Source: Engraulis encrasicolus
Lineage: Eukaryota; Chordata; Actinopteri; Clupeiformes; Engraulidae
Direction: 5' to 3'
Length of the DNA: 64,000 bases
Assembly (NCBI RefSeq): GCF_034702125.1
Contig: NC_085865.1
Span: 40,292,616-40,356,615, forward strand
The notes under the pieces are model-generated. The model was not told the DNA's origin. It did not search any database and was given only the letters and a program-made list of their open reading frames with translations. The translations under genes and the position numbers were made by a program. Shown here in pieces: positions 26,027-36,611 of the stretch; positions within the stretch are counted from its first letter, which is position 1; the number at the start of each line of letters is the position of its first letter.

Positions 26027-26138
26027 TCTCAAATGGTGCACTTGTGCACTTCAGTAATGATGTTGTACTGTGTATGGTGTAATAATGACGCACTAAAACA
26101 AAGTGCCCGAGGTGCACAAGTGCACCATCTGAGGCATG
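26027..26138. mobile_element. Small hairpin MITE related to the 24.4-25.9 kb element
   Basis: CTCAAATGGTGCACTTGTGC at the left is answered by GCACAAGTGCACCATCTGAG at the right, an inverted pair around about 70 bp. The CTCAAATG(G/A)(T/C)GCACTT wording is shared with the ends of the foldback element next door. Confidence 0.7.
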
Positions 26139-26145
26139 GACTTCT

Positions 26146-26282
26146 GGACACTTTGAGGCACAAGGCAAAGTAAACAAGCTAATTACATATTGTTAAATTA
26201 TTAAATATCTGTCGTTTTTTGTCATCCTTATTTTATTCAGGTAATGTCCCAGGTGTGCACTGCTCAGAACAAAAAGGCTGTC
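26146..26282. repeat. Dispersed repeat, copy 1 (second copy 29251-29401)
   Basis: GGACACTTTGAGGCACA starts both copies, followed by GGCAAAGTAAACAA, ATTACATATTGTTAAAT and TTAAATATCTGTC, and ending in CAGGTGTGCACTGCTCAGAA then CAAAAAGGCTGTCA. Same orientation, with small indels between copies. Family unknown. Confidence 0.8.
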
Positions 26283-26289
26283 AAAGTAA

Positions 26290-27011
26290 TTTATTTAATG
26301 TATTTTATCGATTATGATTTTAGTAGATATTTAGCCTGACATTTCAAATCTGGTCCTTGATTAATGTGTCGCTTCATAGGCACACAGTTTAGGCCATGTT
26401 TTGACAGGCGTGGGTATGCTCTCCGTTTATTTGCATTGACTGAAGACCACAGGTCTTCCGACACAAGATGGAGGCTGTTTGCCGTTTTCCGGTGCTGATG
26501 CAAATTGCTGTGAACCCTCTAGTCTTATGTTGTACCTCTAAGGTTTAATCCCACCAGTTTAGTCTGAACTTATTGTAGTGCAGCTACATCCATTTGGATG
26601 AATAAAACAATTAAACTATTTGAAGGTACTGTAATTTTATGTCTGGTCATGGTAACTTTTTGCTTGAAAACGGTGCTTGAAAACCATTACCAAACCAACC
26701 ATTTTGCTTGAAAACCATTACCAAAATTAAGGCAAACTCAGGAGCCAAGTCCGATATTCTTGAGTGTTAACCAGGAATTACTGGGTGTTTACCAGGATCC
26801 TGGCCCAGTCTCCATCAGCCAAAGAAGCTCCTGTGACTGGAGGTGATATGCCAGCAGGCAGAAGTTCCTCAATTACAATGAAAGTAAAGATTACCTGTTT
26901 CAGTACATCACGATGAGCTTCACCATACCATAGTTGACTCAAAGCAACAAAGGCTAACTTGGTGCTGAACAACAAACCTATCAACCTTGAAGCATCGTCA
27001 CCATGTCAGCA

Positions 27012-27050
<39 letters not shown>

Positions 27051-27575
27051 CATTATTATTATTATCATCGTCATTATTAACAACAATAACAATGATAATA
27101 ATAGTTTTTTTTGTTGTTGTTGTTGTTATATTCCAAACCCATACATTCAAACAAATTTACCCTCTCCTCCATAGGCTACGCTGTTGTCTTCATTGACATT
27201 TTTTCCATTTTATTATTTTTTCTTTTAACTTTTACAGTAGCTTAGAAACTGTATGCTTTTTTTGCTTTTTCTTGCGTTAAAAACTTCAGTTGATACTTCT
27301 ACATGTAAATGCGTTTTTCTAAACCCATATCTATCCTTAAGTAGCAAAAGTGAATACTACGCAAGTAAAACTGAATACTTTTGACACCATACAATACAGG
27401 TGCCTTCTTTTCATTCCGTTGAAAATGAAGGTATCTTATGCCCTCTGGTGGAACAACAGTGAAAAACATCTGTCCGACACCAGAGAGAAAAAAAGACCAG
27501 AAGAGTATCTTGACTGACTGACAGACCGACAGGCCGACAAACAGAGCCAAGACTGCTGACTGTTGCTAACCTCTC
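26290..27575. other. AT-rich non-coding stretch
   Basis: Contains a short tandem duplication of TTGCTTGAAAACCATTACCAAA around 26660-26725 and an ATT trinucleotide tract at about 27013-27068. No coding exon was recognised. Confidence 0.5.
27013..27068. repeat. ATT trinucleotide microsatellite
   Basis: About 18 ATT units with two ATC interruptions, followed by related AAC/AAT and TTG units to 27127. Confidence 0.9.
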
Positions 27576-27579
27576 ACAC

Positions 27580-27780
27580 CCACGCCACATGGTGGGAAAA
27601 TATAGAGGAATAAAAATGGTCTCCCTGTTTCAGATTCCAATAAAGATTTATCACGGCCGATCATGCCCGTGTGGGCAACAGAGGGAGCCGCTCCCAGGCT
27701 GTGAGCGTTAGATAAATGAGAGTGCACAACAAATAAATCATAGCTCGTGTGCAGCCGCGAAAACAAGACCTTTCTCATTT
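27580..27780. promoter_or_regulatory. Candidate conserved non-coding (enhancer-like) block
   Basis: This stretch is complex, non-repetitive and of balanced composition between repeats. It has words such as AAAGATTTATCACGGCCGATC, GGGAGCCGCTCCC, GCGTTAGATAAATGAGAG and ACAAATAAATCATAGC, rich in homeobox/GATA-like cores. Function is a guess from texture only. Confidence 0.3.
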
Positions 27781-27917
27781 AGTCAGCAAAATGTTTGCCC
27801 GCAGAAGACAAACAAACAAACAAACAAAAGGGAGCGTGCACGATGTACACACACACGCACACACAAACACACACAAAGATGAACGTGCAAAGAAAGATAG
27901 ATAGAAAACGAGAAAGG

Positions 27918-27938
27918 AAGTGTGTGTTTGTGTGTGCG

Positions 27939-28018
<80 letters not shown>

Positions 28019-28077
28019 CGCGCGCGTCTATGCACTTTGGAGGGAAAAAGATATATAATATAGACGAACAAAACAAG

Positions 28078-28145
<68 letters not shown>

Positions 28146-28160
28146 GGTGTGTGCGGGTGT
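27918..28160. repeat. GT microsatellite pair with CG block
   Basis: A GT tract to about 28009 runs into eight CG units (28010-28026). After about 55 bp of unique sequence a second GT tract covers 28083-28143. Frames through it are artefacts. Confidence 0.95.
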
Positions 28161-28414
28161 GCAGATGTGTGTGCGTGCATGTAAGTGTGTGTATTGGCAT
28201 GCATCCAAGCCTGTGTCAGACATAGCATTTCCAGAGGTGTAGTTCCTTGCCAAAAGCTTTATGGGTATTCCTTGAAAAAGTGACAATGTGCAGTATATTA
28301 ACTGGCGTGCACACGTTCACACAGGGCCTGTAAATGTTTCGGATTAAGACAAGGGCTGGATGTTAATAACATAACAATAATAAAGAGGCTCACATGCATT
28401 AAAACATGAAAGCA

Positions 28415-28600
28415 GGGCACTGGCCCTTCCGTGCACCTATAACGGGTTGGCACTGGGTTACTACACCGCGCCGACTCAGGTTCGATTCCGGCCCGGGTCA
28501 TTTGCCAATCCTTCCCTATCTCTCTCACCCCACTCGTTTCCTGTCTCTCCTCCACTGTCCTGTCAAAAATAAAGGACAAAAATGCCTTAATAAACATTTG
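28415..28600 (+). mobile_element. tRNA-derived SINE (family B)
   Basis: An RNA polymerase III B-box-like GGTTCGATTCC lies at 28479-28489 with a tRNA-like head before it. The body then reads GGCCCGGGTCATTTGCCAAT followed by CCTTCCC...TCTCTC...CTCGTTTCCTGTCTC, and it ends in CTGTCAAAAATAAAGGACAAAAA. The same body is found at 47397-47560 and, truncated, at 29085-29190. Confidence 0.8.
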
Positions 28601-28970
28601 AAAAAAGCAGGGCACTGACAGATTACACATACAGACACTGAAACACTTTGTTGAAAAATTGCATCAAGCTGCCAAAATCCTCGATATGCAGTTATGGGGT
28701 TCCCTGAAAAAAATGAAAAAAGGGTCCTCAGCCCACAAAAGTCTGAGAACCCCTGGATACTCACTGACATCAGTGTAACTCAGACATGGGTGCTGCTAGG
28801 GGGGAAAGGTGTTACAGATTTTAAGGGACCAAGTACTGACAGCATTGACAGGGACCTTGAAGGTGGCAAAAAAATTGAGTCTTTCATGGGGCCCAACATT
28901 TCTGGCAGCGCCCCTGATTTACTCAGACACAATTTTGTAGGGGAGGGTGCAGGATAATTACGACAGAGAC

Positions 28971-29088
28971 CTGGGGTGCGTTTCTGGACAGTGTCGTTGC
29001 TAACTAAGTTAGCAACTTACTTGGTTTAATATCCCATTGACAACCTTCTAAGTTGCTAACTTGTTAGCAACGATGCTTTCGAGAAAGG
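28971..29088. mobile_element. MITE with GGGGTGCGTTTCTGG end
   Basis: GGGGTGCGTTTCTGGACAG and GTTGCTAAC at the left are answered by GTTAGCAACGATGCTTTCGA and GAAAGGGGTCC at the right. An inner inverted pair (AAGTTAGCAAC/GTTGCTAACTT) is clear. It resembles the cleaner element at 62332-62442. Confidence 0.6.
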
Positions 29089-29190
29089 GGTCCAGGGTTC
29101 AATTCTGTCCCGAGGGCGTTACCCGATCCTCAATCTCTCTAATGTCCTCTCTCCTCTCAAAGTCTGTCAATAAAAGCAAGAAAAGTCAAA
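29085..29190 (+). mobile_element. Truncated SINE (family B)
   Basis: Begins at a B-box-like GGGTTCAATTC and continues with CCCGATCCTCAATCTCTCTA, TCCTCTC and CTGTCAATAAAAGCAAGAAAA, matching the body order of the SINE at 28415. Confidence 0.6.
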
Positions 29191-29549
29191 ATAAAGGTTT
29201 AGCAGTGACAAAGAAAATACAATATACAAAACAACATAACATTGACTCGTGGACACTTTGAGGCACACGGCAAAGTAAACAAATAATTACATATTGTTAA
29301 ATGATTAAATATCTGTCAGTCGATGTTTATCATTTTTGTTATCCATATTTGTATTCAAGTAATTCCCCAGGTGTGCACTGCTCAGAACAAAAAGGCTGTC
29401 ATTGTCATTTCTTTAGGATCGTACCTTGCAGCAGCATATGGATGTGCATATATGATTTCACCATATGCTGTTTATGAACATTTTTACATTAATATGTCAG
29501 CAGCACCAACATAAAACATATCAAACATAAAATCAACCAACATAAGACT

Positions 29550-29551
<2 letters not shown>

Positions 29552-29644
<93 letters not shown>
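29552..29644. repeat. CT microsatellite
   Basis: About 46 uninterrupted CT units. Confidence 0.95.
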
Positions 29645-29647
<3 letters not shown>

Positions 29648-31270
29648 CAACTGCCATTAGAGAAGTCACAACTGCCCTATTTCAATAGCCTTGATTCTCA
29701 GTCAAGGCACCATATGGTAGGCCTATGTAAGCTAACCTTGACACTGTACACTTCAACATAAATAAAAAGCAGATCTTCTTTGAATGGTTAAGGGCATGGT
29801 TAGATCTCAGCAATTAAATAGGTCTTTCCAATGCTCACTTGGATTCAAAGGAAGGATATATGCTGCTGAGAGGAAGATGAATACAACACTTAATACATCA
29901 CTTAATCCGTGATTAGAACCCTTTATTTCTGCCCACCCACAGTCTGCTTAGGCCTACAGAACTATCCTCTACAGTGGCTGTCACTGCTCTGCATATTCAA
30001 AAATAGATTAAAGCAAGAGATTGGGTGAGGTACTAATCTTCATGAATTACCGTAAAGCCATTATCAAGACCACATTACTGTACACTGACACCAAATGACC
30101 ACACGCCCACATGCCCACACACACACGCCCACATGCCCACAAACACACACACACACACACTCACACACACACATGCACACACCAGGGCAATGGAGCGATA
30201 CATAACTTTAGTTTGACTCTTGAGTATTGGTAGGCTTATGAATCAGCTACTGCGTGATGTGCTTCCCAGTTTCCCAAAATAGGCTCAATGTGTCATCTAC
30301 CAGGCCCGCCGATAGGGGGGGGGGACAAACGGGTTGTCACGGGGCCAGGGAGATAGGGGGCCCAGAATTGAGTCCCAGTTACGTTATATGTATTGGGTTG
30401 GGGGCCCATTCAGATTACTTTGTCCTGGGCCAAGAAAAAGCTGTCAGAGGCCCTGATCTCTACACTACACCCCTTCAGAGCCTTTCAACCAAAAAGTCAA
30501 AAAGAGCACAGAGTTGCCGGCTGGAAAACCTTCCGCCATTGAGGAAGTATAGAAATGTTCCATGGATGCCTTACAAGAGAATTCCTGCCAGTTTCAACAT
30601 GCAGTTGTATTGCTCACATGATGAATGATGCAGTCCTTTTTTTGTTCGCCCCTGAGATCCTGGCCATGGTTTGGTTACATTTTTACAACATGTAAAAGCA
30701 TGTAACAAAAAACATATAACAATACAGTATGTACGTACAAATGCTCCAAATATTATCCCAAAAGTGATTGTGTGTTAAGATGTTTGCTGATGTTGCATAT
30801 GTTTTGAGTGATATTTGGAGTATGGAGAGTAGTTTGAAAAAATCTAAACAAAACAATGCCCCTATTAGAATGACCAGGATCTCAGAAAGGGCCAAACAAA
30901 GGTCAGGTCACTTGTTCCCATGCAGTCCATAGAGAAAGGGGGCCCAGAATTGGGTAGGGAGCCCTTTTAAATGATTTTGCCCTGGTCCTAATCAAAGCTG
31001 TCAGTGGCCCTGCATGTATGTAAAATAGGAATTCAAGGTGACCAAAAATGCATATCCTCCTTAATACAACTTTCCCTTTGAACACTGTACTCCTGCCTGA
31101 AAATCGCTTTGGTGATTGCATCAAGCAGTTCTCTTTTTGGCCACAGCATGGCGCCAGACACACCACGGCGCTGGGATCACATGACACACGTACAGTGTTG
31201 CTGTACACTTGTTCTTCCTGATCACTGGTCTGTGTTCGAGTATACTTAGAAAACCTGTCCAATATGATAA
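29645..31270. other. Non-coding stretch with a GGCCC-rich repeat in two copies
   Basis: About 30301-30450 and 30935-31013 share AGGGGGCCCAGAATTG, 'GGGGGCCCATTCAGATTACTT'-like spacing and a closing AAAGCTGTCAG.GGCCCTG. They look like copies of one unclassified element. A CA-rich interrupted tract lies at 30095-30182. No exon was recognised. Confidence 0.5.
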
Positions 31271-31882
31271 GATACAGGTGTGTGTGTGTGTGTGTGTGGT
31301 GTGCGTGCGTGCGTGCATGCATGCATTCTTGTGCGTGTGTGCATGCGTGTCTGTGTACATAAATGTGTCAAAGTGAGAAAAAGACCAGAGAGTGTGTGTG
31401 TGTGTGTGTGTGTGCACGTTTGTGAATGTCTGTGTTTAAAAGACCAGAGAGCACTGTCCAGAGTGCAGCAGCAGCGGCAGCACAGCAGCAGCCATTCCTC
31501 TTCTCCTCAAACACCACAGACATTCCTAATCTCTGCACTCATGCTCTGCTCCTAAACAATGGCAGACTGTACCATGTGCCTGCGGAGAGGGGGTGGTGGT
31601 GGTGGACACTGTGGCTATTTCTGGAGTCGCTCAGCTGCCAGCAAATTCCTGCCCATAGTGGCCGAGGCAGTGCAAAGCCCCGTGTCTGTGTGACATGGAA
31701 CACCCCTCTCCTGGCTTTGACTGTGCTGCACCCATACCTAGCCTACGTGTGTCTGCGTTCACCAGAGAAGGAGATTGTGCTGTGAACATGCTTCACGGTG
31801 CGCACATGATGTACAGAGGTGTCAGACTCTATACCACCAACCACCAGGGGTTAGCTGTGTTAGCTGTGTTAGCTGTGTCGTG

Positions 31883-31992
<110 letters not shown>

Positions 31993-32217
31993 GTGTGTGC
32001 GTGCGTGTGCATGCATATTTGTGTGTTGTGTGTCGTGTGCACGGTGTGCGTGCACGTTGTGTGGTCATTCTGTGTCAACAAGTGCATGTGTTTTTTTTGC
32101 AGTGAGAAGACTGCCAACAGTGTTCACTTCCTGCCTTTCCTCTCCTCCGTTTCTCCCCTCTCCCTTCGTTCCCCCTCTCCCTCATGTCCTTCTTTCATCC
32201 TTCCCTATCTCTCATCC

Positions 32218-32290
32218 TGTCATTAAGGGCTAAAAAGCTTACGGCGAGCAAACGGGGGAGCCGCGCTAATAAGAAAAAGAAAAACTGTAC
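32218..32290. promoter_or_regulatory. Small enhancer-like unique island
   Basis: CATTAAGGGCTAAAAAGCTT, ACGGCGAGCAAACGGGGGAG and CCGCGCTAATAAGAAAAAG stand out from the CT- and GT-rich surroundings. The role is speculative. Confidence 0.22.
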
Positions 32291-32471
32291 AGCTTCGACA
32301 CCTTCCCTCCCCAACCCCAACCACAAGCCAACGCAGCCCTCTCCCTCTCCCACTCCCCATCCCTCTCCCTTTTGCCTCTGCTTCACTCTCTCACTCACTC
32401 ACTCACTTGCTCACTTAGCTGCGACTGATAGAGCAGCAAACATCACATGACATGATCCTATACAGACACTT

Positions 32472-32483
32472 CAGGGAGAGAGA

Positions 32484-32577
<94 letters not shown>
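32472..32577. repeat. GA microsatellite (over 100 bp)
   Basis: Nearly pure GA, separated from the next GA tract by about 60 bp that include four CAGA units. Confidence 0.97.
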
Positions 32578-32581
<4 letters not shown>

Positions 32582-32637
32582 GATACACAGACAGACAGAC
32601 AGACAAAAGAATAAGAGGGAGGTGTGAAGAAGAGAGA

Positions 32638-32758
<121 letters not shown>

Positions 32759-32891
32759 GGGAGCAGAGACTGTCCATGTCTTCCAGGGGGGAGCATTACA
32801 TAAGGCTGGTGTATAGGAGTGCTATTAAAGCTGTGTTGTTGTTTTGTCCAGACTATGACCACACCCTAACCATCTCAGCACTGAGTCAGGC

Positions 32892-33016
<125 letters not shown>

Positions 33017-33036
33017 CGTGCGTGCGTGTGTGCGGC

Positions 33037-33350
33037 TGGTGTCTTTCTGGAACCTCACGTTTGAGGTCTCACCTGAGTTGCTCAATGATCTTGAGGTCAG
33101 GATAGTGAAATGGCCATTCCAATCTTCCTTTGATTTGTTCGGAAGCTAATGACAGGTTGAAGTCTCTTTCTGGTTTTGGATTTTTGGCATATTGGCATGC
33201 CCAAACAATGTCCCACGTCCGAGGCTGATGAGTTTCCTCCAGTATTATTCACTAGTTCATGTATTCATTGTTCCGTGAATATGGACCAAACGTACTGTGT
33301 ATTTGTAATTCATATCCCCATAATATCAGCGATCCACCACCATGTTTCAT
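33037..33350 (-). pseudogene. Tc1/mariner-like transposase remnant
   Basis: The minus strand contains ATGAAACATGGTGGTGGATCG then CTGATATTATGGGG, as in the 'KHGGG..MLWG' block of Tc1 transposases. Further on is a frame EWPFHYPDLKIIEQLR, comparable with DWPSQSPDLNPIEHLW. A TGA follows and other frames are broken. Related non-coding tail sequence may continue past the SINE pair to about 34550, where TATGTAAACTTATGATC resembles a Tc1 terminus. Confidence 0.6.
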
Positions 33351-33625
33351 AGAAGGGGTTTAACTTTCATCATAGGCCTTGTTTTGTCGTTTTGAGGCTT
33401 GTCTCTATGCTGTTTGGTGTATCATAAGCAAAATAATTTGTGCCATTTTTGTAGTTATGTTTTTCTTCTGGCAACCCACTACAGCCCATCTCAAGCGCCT
33501 CCTACTGCACAGCTTGACATGTTTTTTCATGTTGTCCTAGATTACCTAAAGTTATTTTTGGTTGTCCTTTGCCTCATTAATAATTTTCCTTGCAATTATG
33601 GCTGAAAGTATATTTGATCTGCCTG

Positions 33626-33836
33626 ACTGTAACTGAGGTGTTCCTGCGCAGTCACCCCCCCGGGTCTCGAACTCGCCACCTCCTAGTCAACGCATCGGTT
33701 CGGGCATGGGAGGCACAGCACGATACCGCTGAGTAAGGACCAGTCTGATAGCTTAGCGCACCCAACACTGTATGAGGCTTCGAGAGGGAAGTTTACTAAC
33801 GTTCCACGGCACACTCTGCTAGTTGCCTCCGTTACA
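33626..33836 (-). mobile_element. tRNA-derived SINE, tandem copy 1
   Basis: It shares with 33882-34096, in order, GACTGAGGTGTTCC.GCGCAGTC, GGGTCTC.AACTC.CCACC, CCTAGTCAAC, CGGTTCGGGCATGGGAGGCA, CAGTC.GATAGCT.AGCGC, CGTTCCACG.CACACTCTGC and TAGTTG..CTCCGTTACA. On the minus strand this has a tRNA-like head (AGCGCTGAGCTATCGGACTGG) and a B-box-like GAGTTTGAGACCC. Confidence 0.7.
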
Positions 33837-33881
33837 CTCACCCCCCTAAACCTCACTCCCTTCCCGGGTCAACGGCACCGC

Positions 33882-34096
33882 TGTGACTGAGGTGTTCCCG
33901 CGCAGTCTACCCCTCGGGTCTCAAACTCACCACCTCCTAGTCAACACCTCGGTTCGGGCATGGGAGGCACAGCCCGCTACCAATGACCTAAAGGACCAGT
34001 CCGATAGCTCAGCGCTACTGATTCTGTACGTACAAGGTTTCGGGAGGGAGGTTTATAACGTTCCACGCCACACTCTGCTAGTTGACCTCCGTTACA
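33882..34096 (-). mobile_element. tRNA-derived SINE, tandem copy 2
   Basis: Second copy in the same orientation, 45 bp after the first. The spacer is C-rich. A tandem pair suggests dimeric insertion or unequal exchange. Confidence 0.7.
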
Positions 34097-34675
34097 TGAA
34101 TATGGCTTGATTTCAACAGAATGCCTCACATAACACTTCTGACTTCGAATTTCAACAGTGCCAATTGACATTCTTCATTTCTTTTATGCTTTCATGTGTC
34201 CCTTTTCTGTTTCGTAGAGTTCAATTATCTCTCTTCAAAGACCCTTTTGACAATTTTTTGCTTTCTTCATGACATAGAACATGAAAATTGTCCGTAAAGC
34301 ATTGACTTCAGGGTTGCAAGGTTCTAGCAGGAGTCCAGTAAGTCATTGGCATTTTAAACACAAACAAATCACAAGAAAACAGATGACCAGTGAAGATGAT
34401 TATCCAAAGAAGTTCTTAGTTCTAACCCTAGAACGTCTCTGCGTTATCAGCAATGGCCATTCTGACCCATTTGGGTGTGAAGTGTATGAATATTATCAGC
34501 CCCAATCATGGGGTATGTAAACTTATGATCAAACTTATTTGGGTAGTTTTTGTTATTATTATTATTTCAAAGGACAAAACACAGTTGTTTTGCAATAAAT
34601 GGCTTCATTCAAACAAAGAGCATAGTGATAGACAAGGATTTGTGTTATCATTCATATTCTTTGAAAATTTTCCAT

Positions 34676-35215
34676 TGATTTCCATGCCACATTTTGGTGC
34701 TTTGGTGGTACGGACATTTTAACTCACCAGGCAACATTCATTTTCAATGGGGGGTTTTATTTCTGGTGAGTTCAAATGTCCATACCACCAAAGCACCAAA
34801 ACGTGGCATGGAAATCTACAGGGTATAATGAAGAGGGAAGTGTGGGTCACCGGATCAACAAACAAGAAACAGCTGGCAGCAAAGCATCAAGGATATCTGC
34901 CTCCATAACTTCCACGCAATGCACCTGCCATTGACTTCAATGTTAAACACATCATGGCAGTGATTAAGTCAAAGAGATTCCAAACCAAGTAGCCTATTGA
35001 TAGACATGTCATTCAGGAAGTACCCCATTTCATCTGACTTGAAGTGACTCGAACGGTTTTCTTTTTTTCTGAAAAAAATGGTGATTTCATTAAAATATTC
35101 TAATTTTGTGAACACCTCAATTCATGGTTTTGTTGAGCTGGAAGGCCAAAATATGTAAGAATAAACAAATGAATGATTGATATAGTTAAAAATGTGAGCA
35201 ATGCATCTATAATCC
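34676..35215. mobile_element. Hairpin repeat, copy 1 (second copy 63431-64000)
   Basis: The hairpin arms are GATTTCCATGCCACATTTTGG with TGCTTTGGTGGTACGGACAT, and the inverted return ATGTCCATACCACCAAAGCA with CCAAAACGTGGCATGGAAATC (to about 34815). Downstream it continues in common with the second copy: GCAAAGCATCAAGGATATCTG, TGCCATTGACTTCAATGTTAA, and GAGCTGGAAGGCCAA near 35140. The long non-hairpin tail shows that the element is more than a simple MITE. Confidence 0.75.
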
Positions 35216-36200
35216 ATGAGAATTTGACATTATTGATGGTATTATGGAAATAAAACAACTTTTTAATGATATTCTAATTTATTAGCCAGCACATGTAGTA
35301 GTAGGCCTACTAAGCAGCTAAAGATCAACCGAACCCTCCCACTCCCTTTTCCTCATTCAGTTGTCAAGGAACCTCTCATAATTGTACACCGAATTAGTTG
35401 TCACATTTGTCATCAATAATAATTGTCATGTAAAAGTGAGGTAGCCTATGTGTATGAACAGTTTTTTTTTTTTCTGAAATGGGGACCTACTGCTGTTGCT
35501 ACTTCGTGTAGGCCATATTGCAATGTTGGTCTAATTTTTCATTAGACCCCCTGGTAATATACTGCCCCCAATACATAAATAAAAATAGTTACTTCCAATA
35601 TATCTGTGGTTTTGACTTTTAGTAGGCCTATGGCTACGGCCAAAGACTAATATGACCGCAGGTTGAATTATAAAGACTATTTGACCTTCCACTTGTTTTG
35701 TGAATTTATAAAGTACGGCAAAGGCGTAGGCTATTTAGGTAGGCCTATATTCTTTTGCACTGTGACTCATATAGGCTTCATGGACAATAAGAGGTGACAA
35801 GGGGTCACACCACCATGGCATGGTGACAGTGACACTGGTGTCATTAGGCCCTAGGCCTACTCTTTCTGTGTGACTTTGTGTCACAGACAAGCCAGCTAAT
35901 GCAGTCATGCTGTCCAACTCATTAGCCTAATCTAATAATTGACACGTCATATTGTATTAAAAATGTTAGATAAATCCATATCTAAATCAAAGTTATATAA
36001 ATGGAGCATAGGCTACGTGCCATTTACGTTGGTGGTCTATGTGATTCTAGAAAACTGAATGGTGGATGTGTAATAACTAGAGCTAGAACTACACATGTCA
36101 CCTGTTATAAAATATTTGATCTTTTCTCCCCACACACAGGCTTTGAGCGACGGCCTCTGAGCTGATGTTGGTCTGCATAGTGCATAACACCGAACTTTCT
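35216..36200. other. Unique-looking AT-rich stretch
   Basis: No coding exon or recognised element. Confidence 0.4.
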
Positions 36201-36224
36201 GCGTGCAGCACGGCCCGGCGCTCT

Positions 36225-36532
36225 CCACAGGTGATTGGTGCCATTTGTCGTCCAATCACAGAGCTCTGATCTACCATTGCAAAGTTGTTAACCCCAAACC
36301 AGAGTCGTGGTCGTTTGGTTAAAAAGCTGTGTTCTGTGTCCCACAGTTATCTCTTGGATGGTCAGTCGATGGATTTTATATGCTTGGACGTGTACCTAAG
36401 AACCGAAAAGCCAGGCGAAGCCAACAATATTGTGGAAGTACTCTAAAGTGATTTGACCAGCGATACGTGGTGTCTGTTTTCTGTTAGCCCTAGTGGCTAG
36501 CGTACAGCTCTACATTGGCTAGCTACCCAACT
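36225..36532 (+). promoter_or_regulatory. Candidate promoter and 5' leader
   Basis: Two CCAAT boxes lie 14 bp apart in opposite orientation (ATTGG 36234-36238 and CCAAT 36252-36256), a common NF-Y pattern in TATA-less vertebrate promoters. They sit 280-300 bp upstream of an ATG-led exon with a strong donor. The transcription start is not determined. Confidence 0.4.
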
Positions 36533-36611
36533 ATGCTGTCTGCCCGAGGGATGGCTCACTTGCTTATCATGTTGAGCAAAAATGCCATCTTTCACCCTGG
36601 AGGCGTACACG
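36533..36611 (+). CDS. Candidate first coding exon or 5' exon, unknown gene
   Basis: From ATG at 36533 the frame reads MLSARGMAHLLIMLSKNAIF then HPGGVH and meets a consensus donor G|GTAAGT at 36611/36612. I do not recognise the protein. If joined to the exon-like block at 47666-47757, the frame ends after ten codons, which would make this a short upstream frame in a 5' untranslated exon. It may belong to an alternative epc1 transcript starting about 13 kb upstream, or to an unrelated non-coding RNA. Confidence 0.35.
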
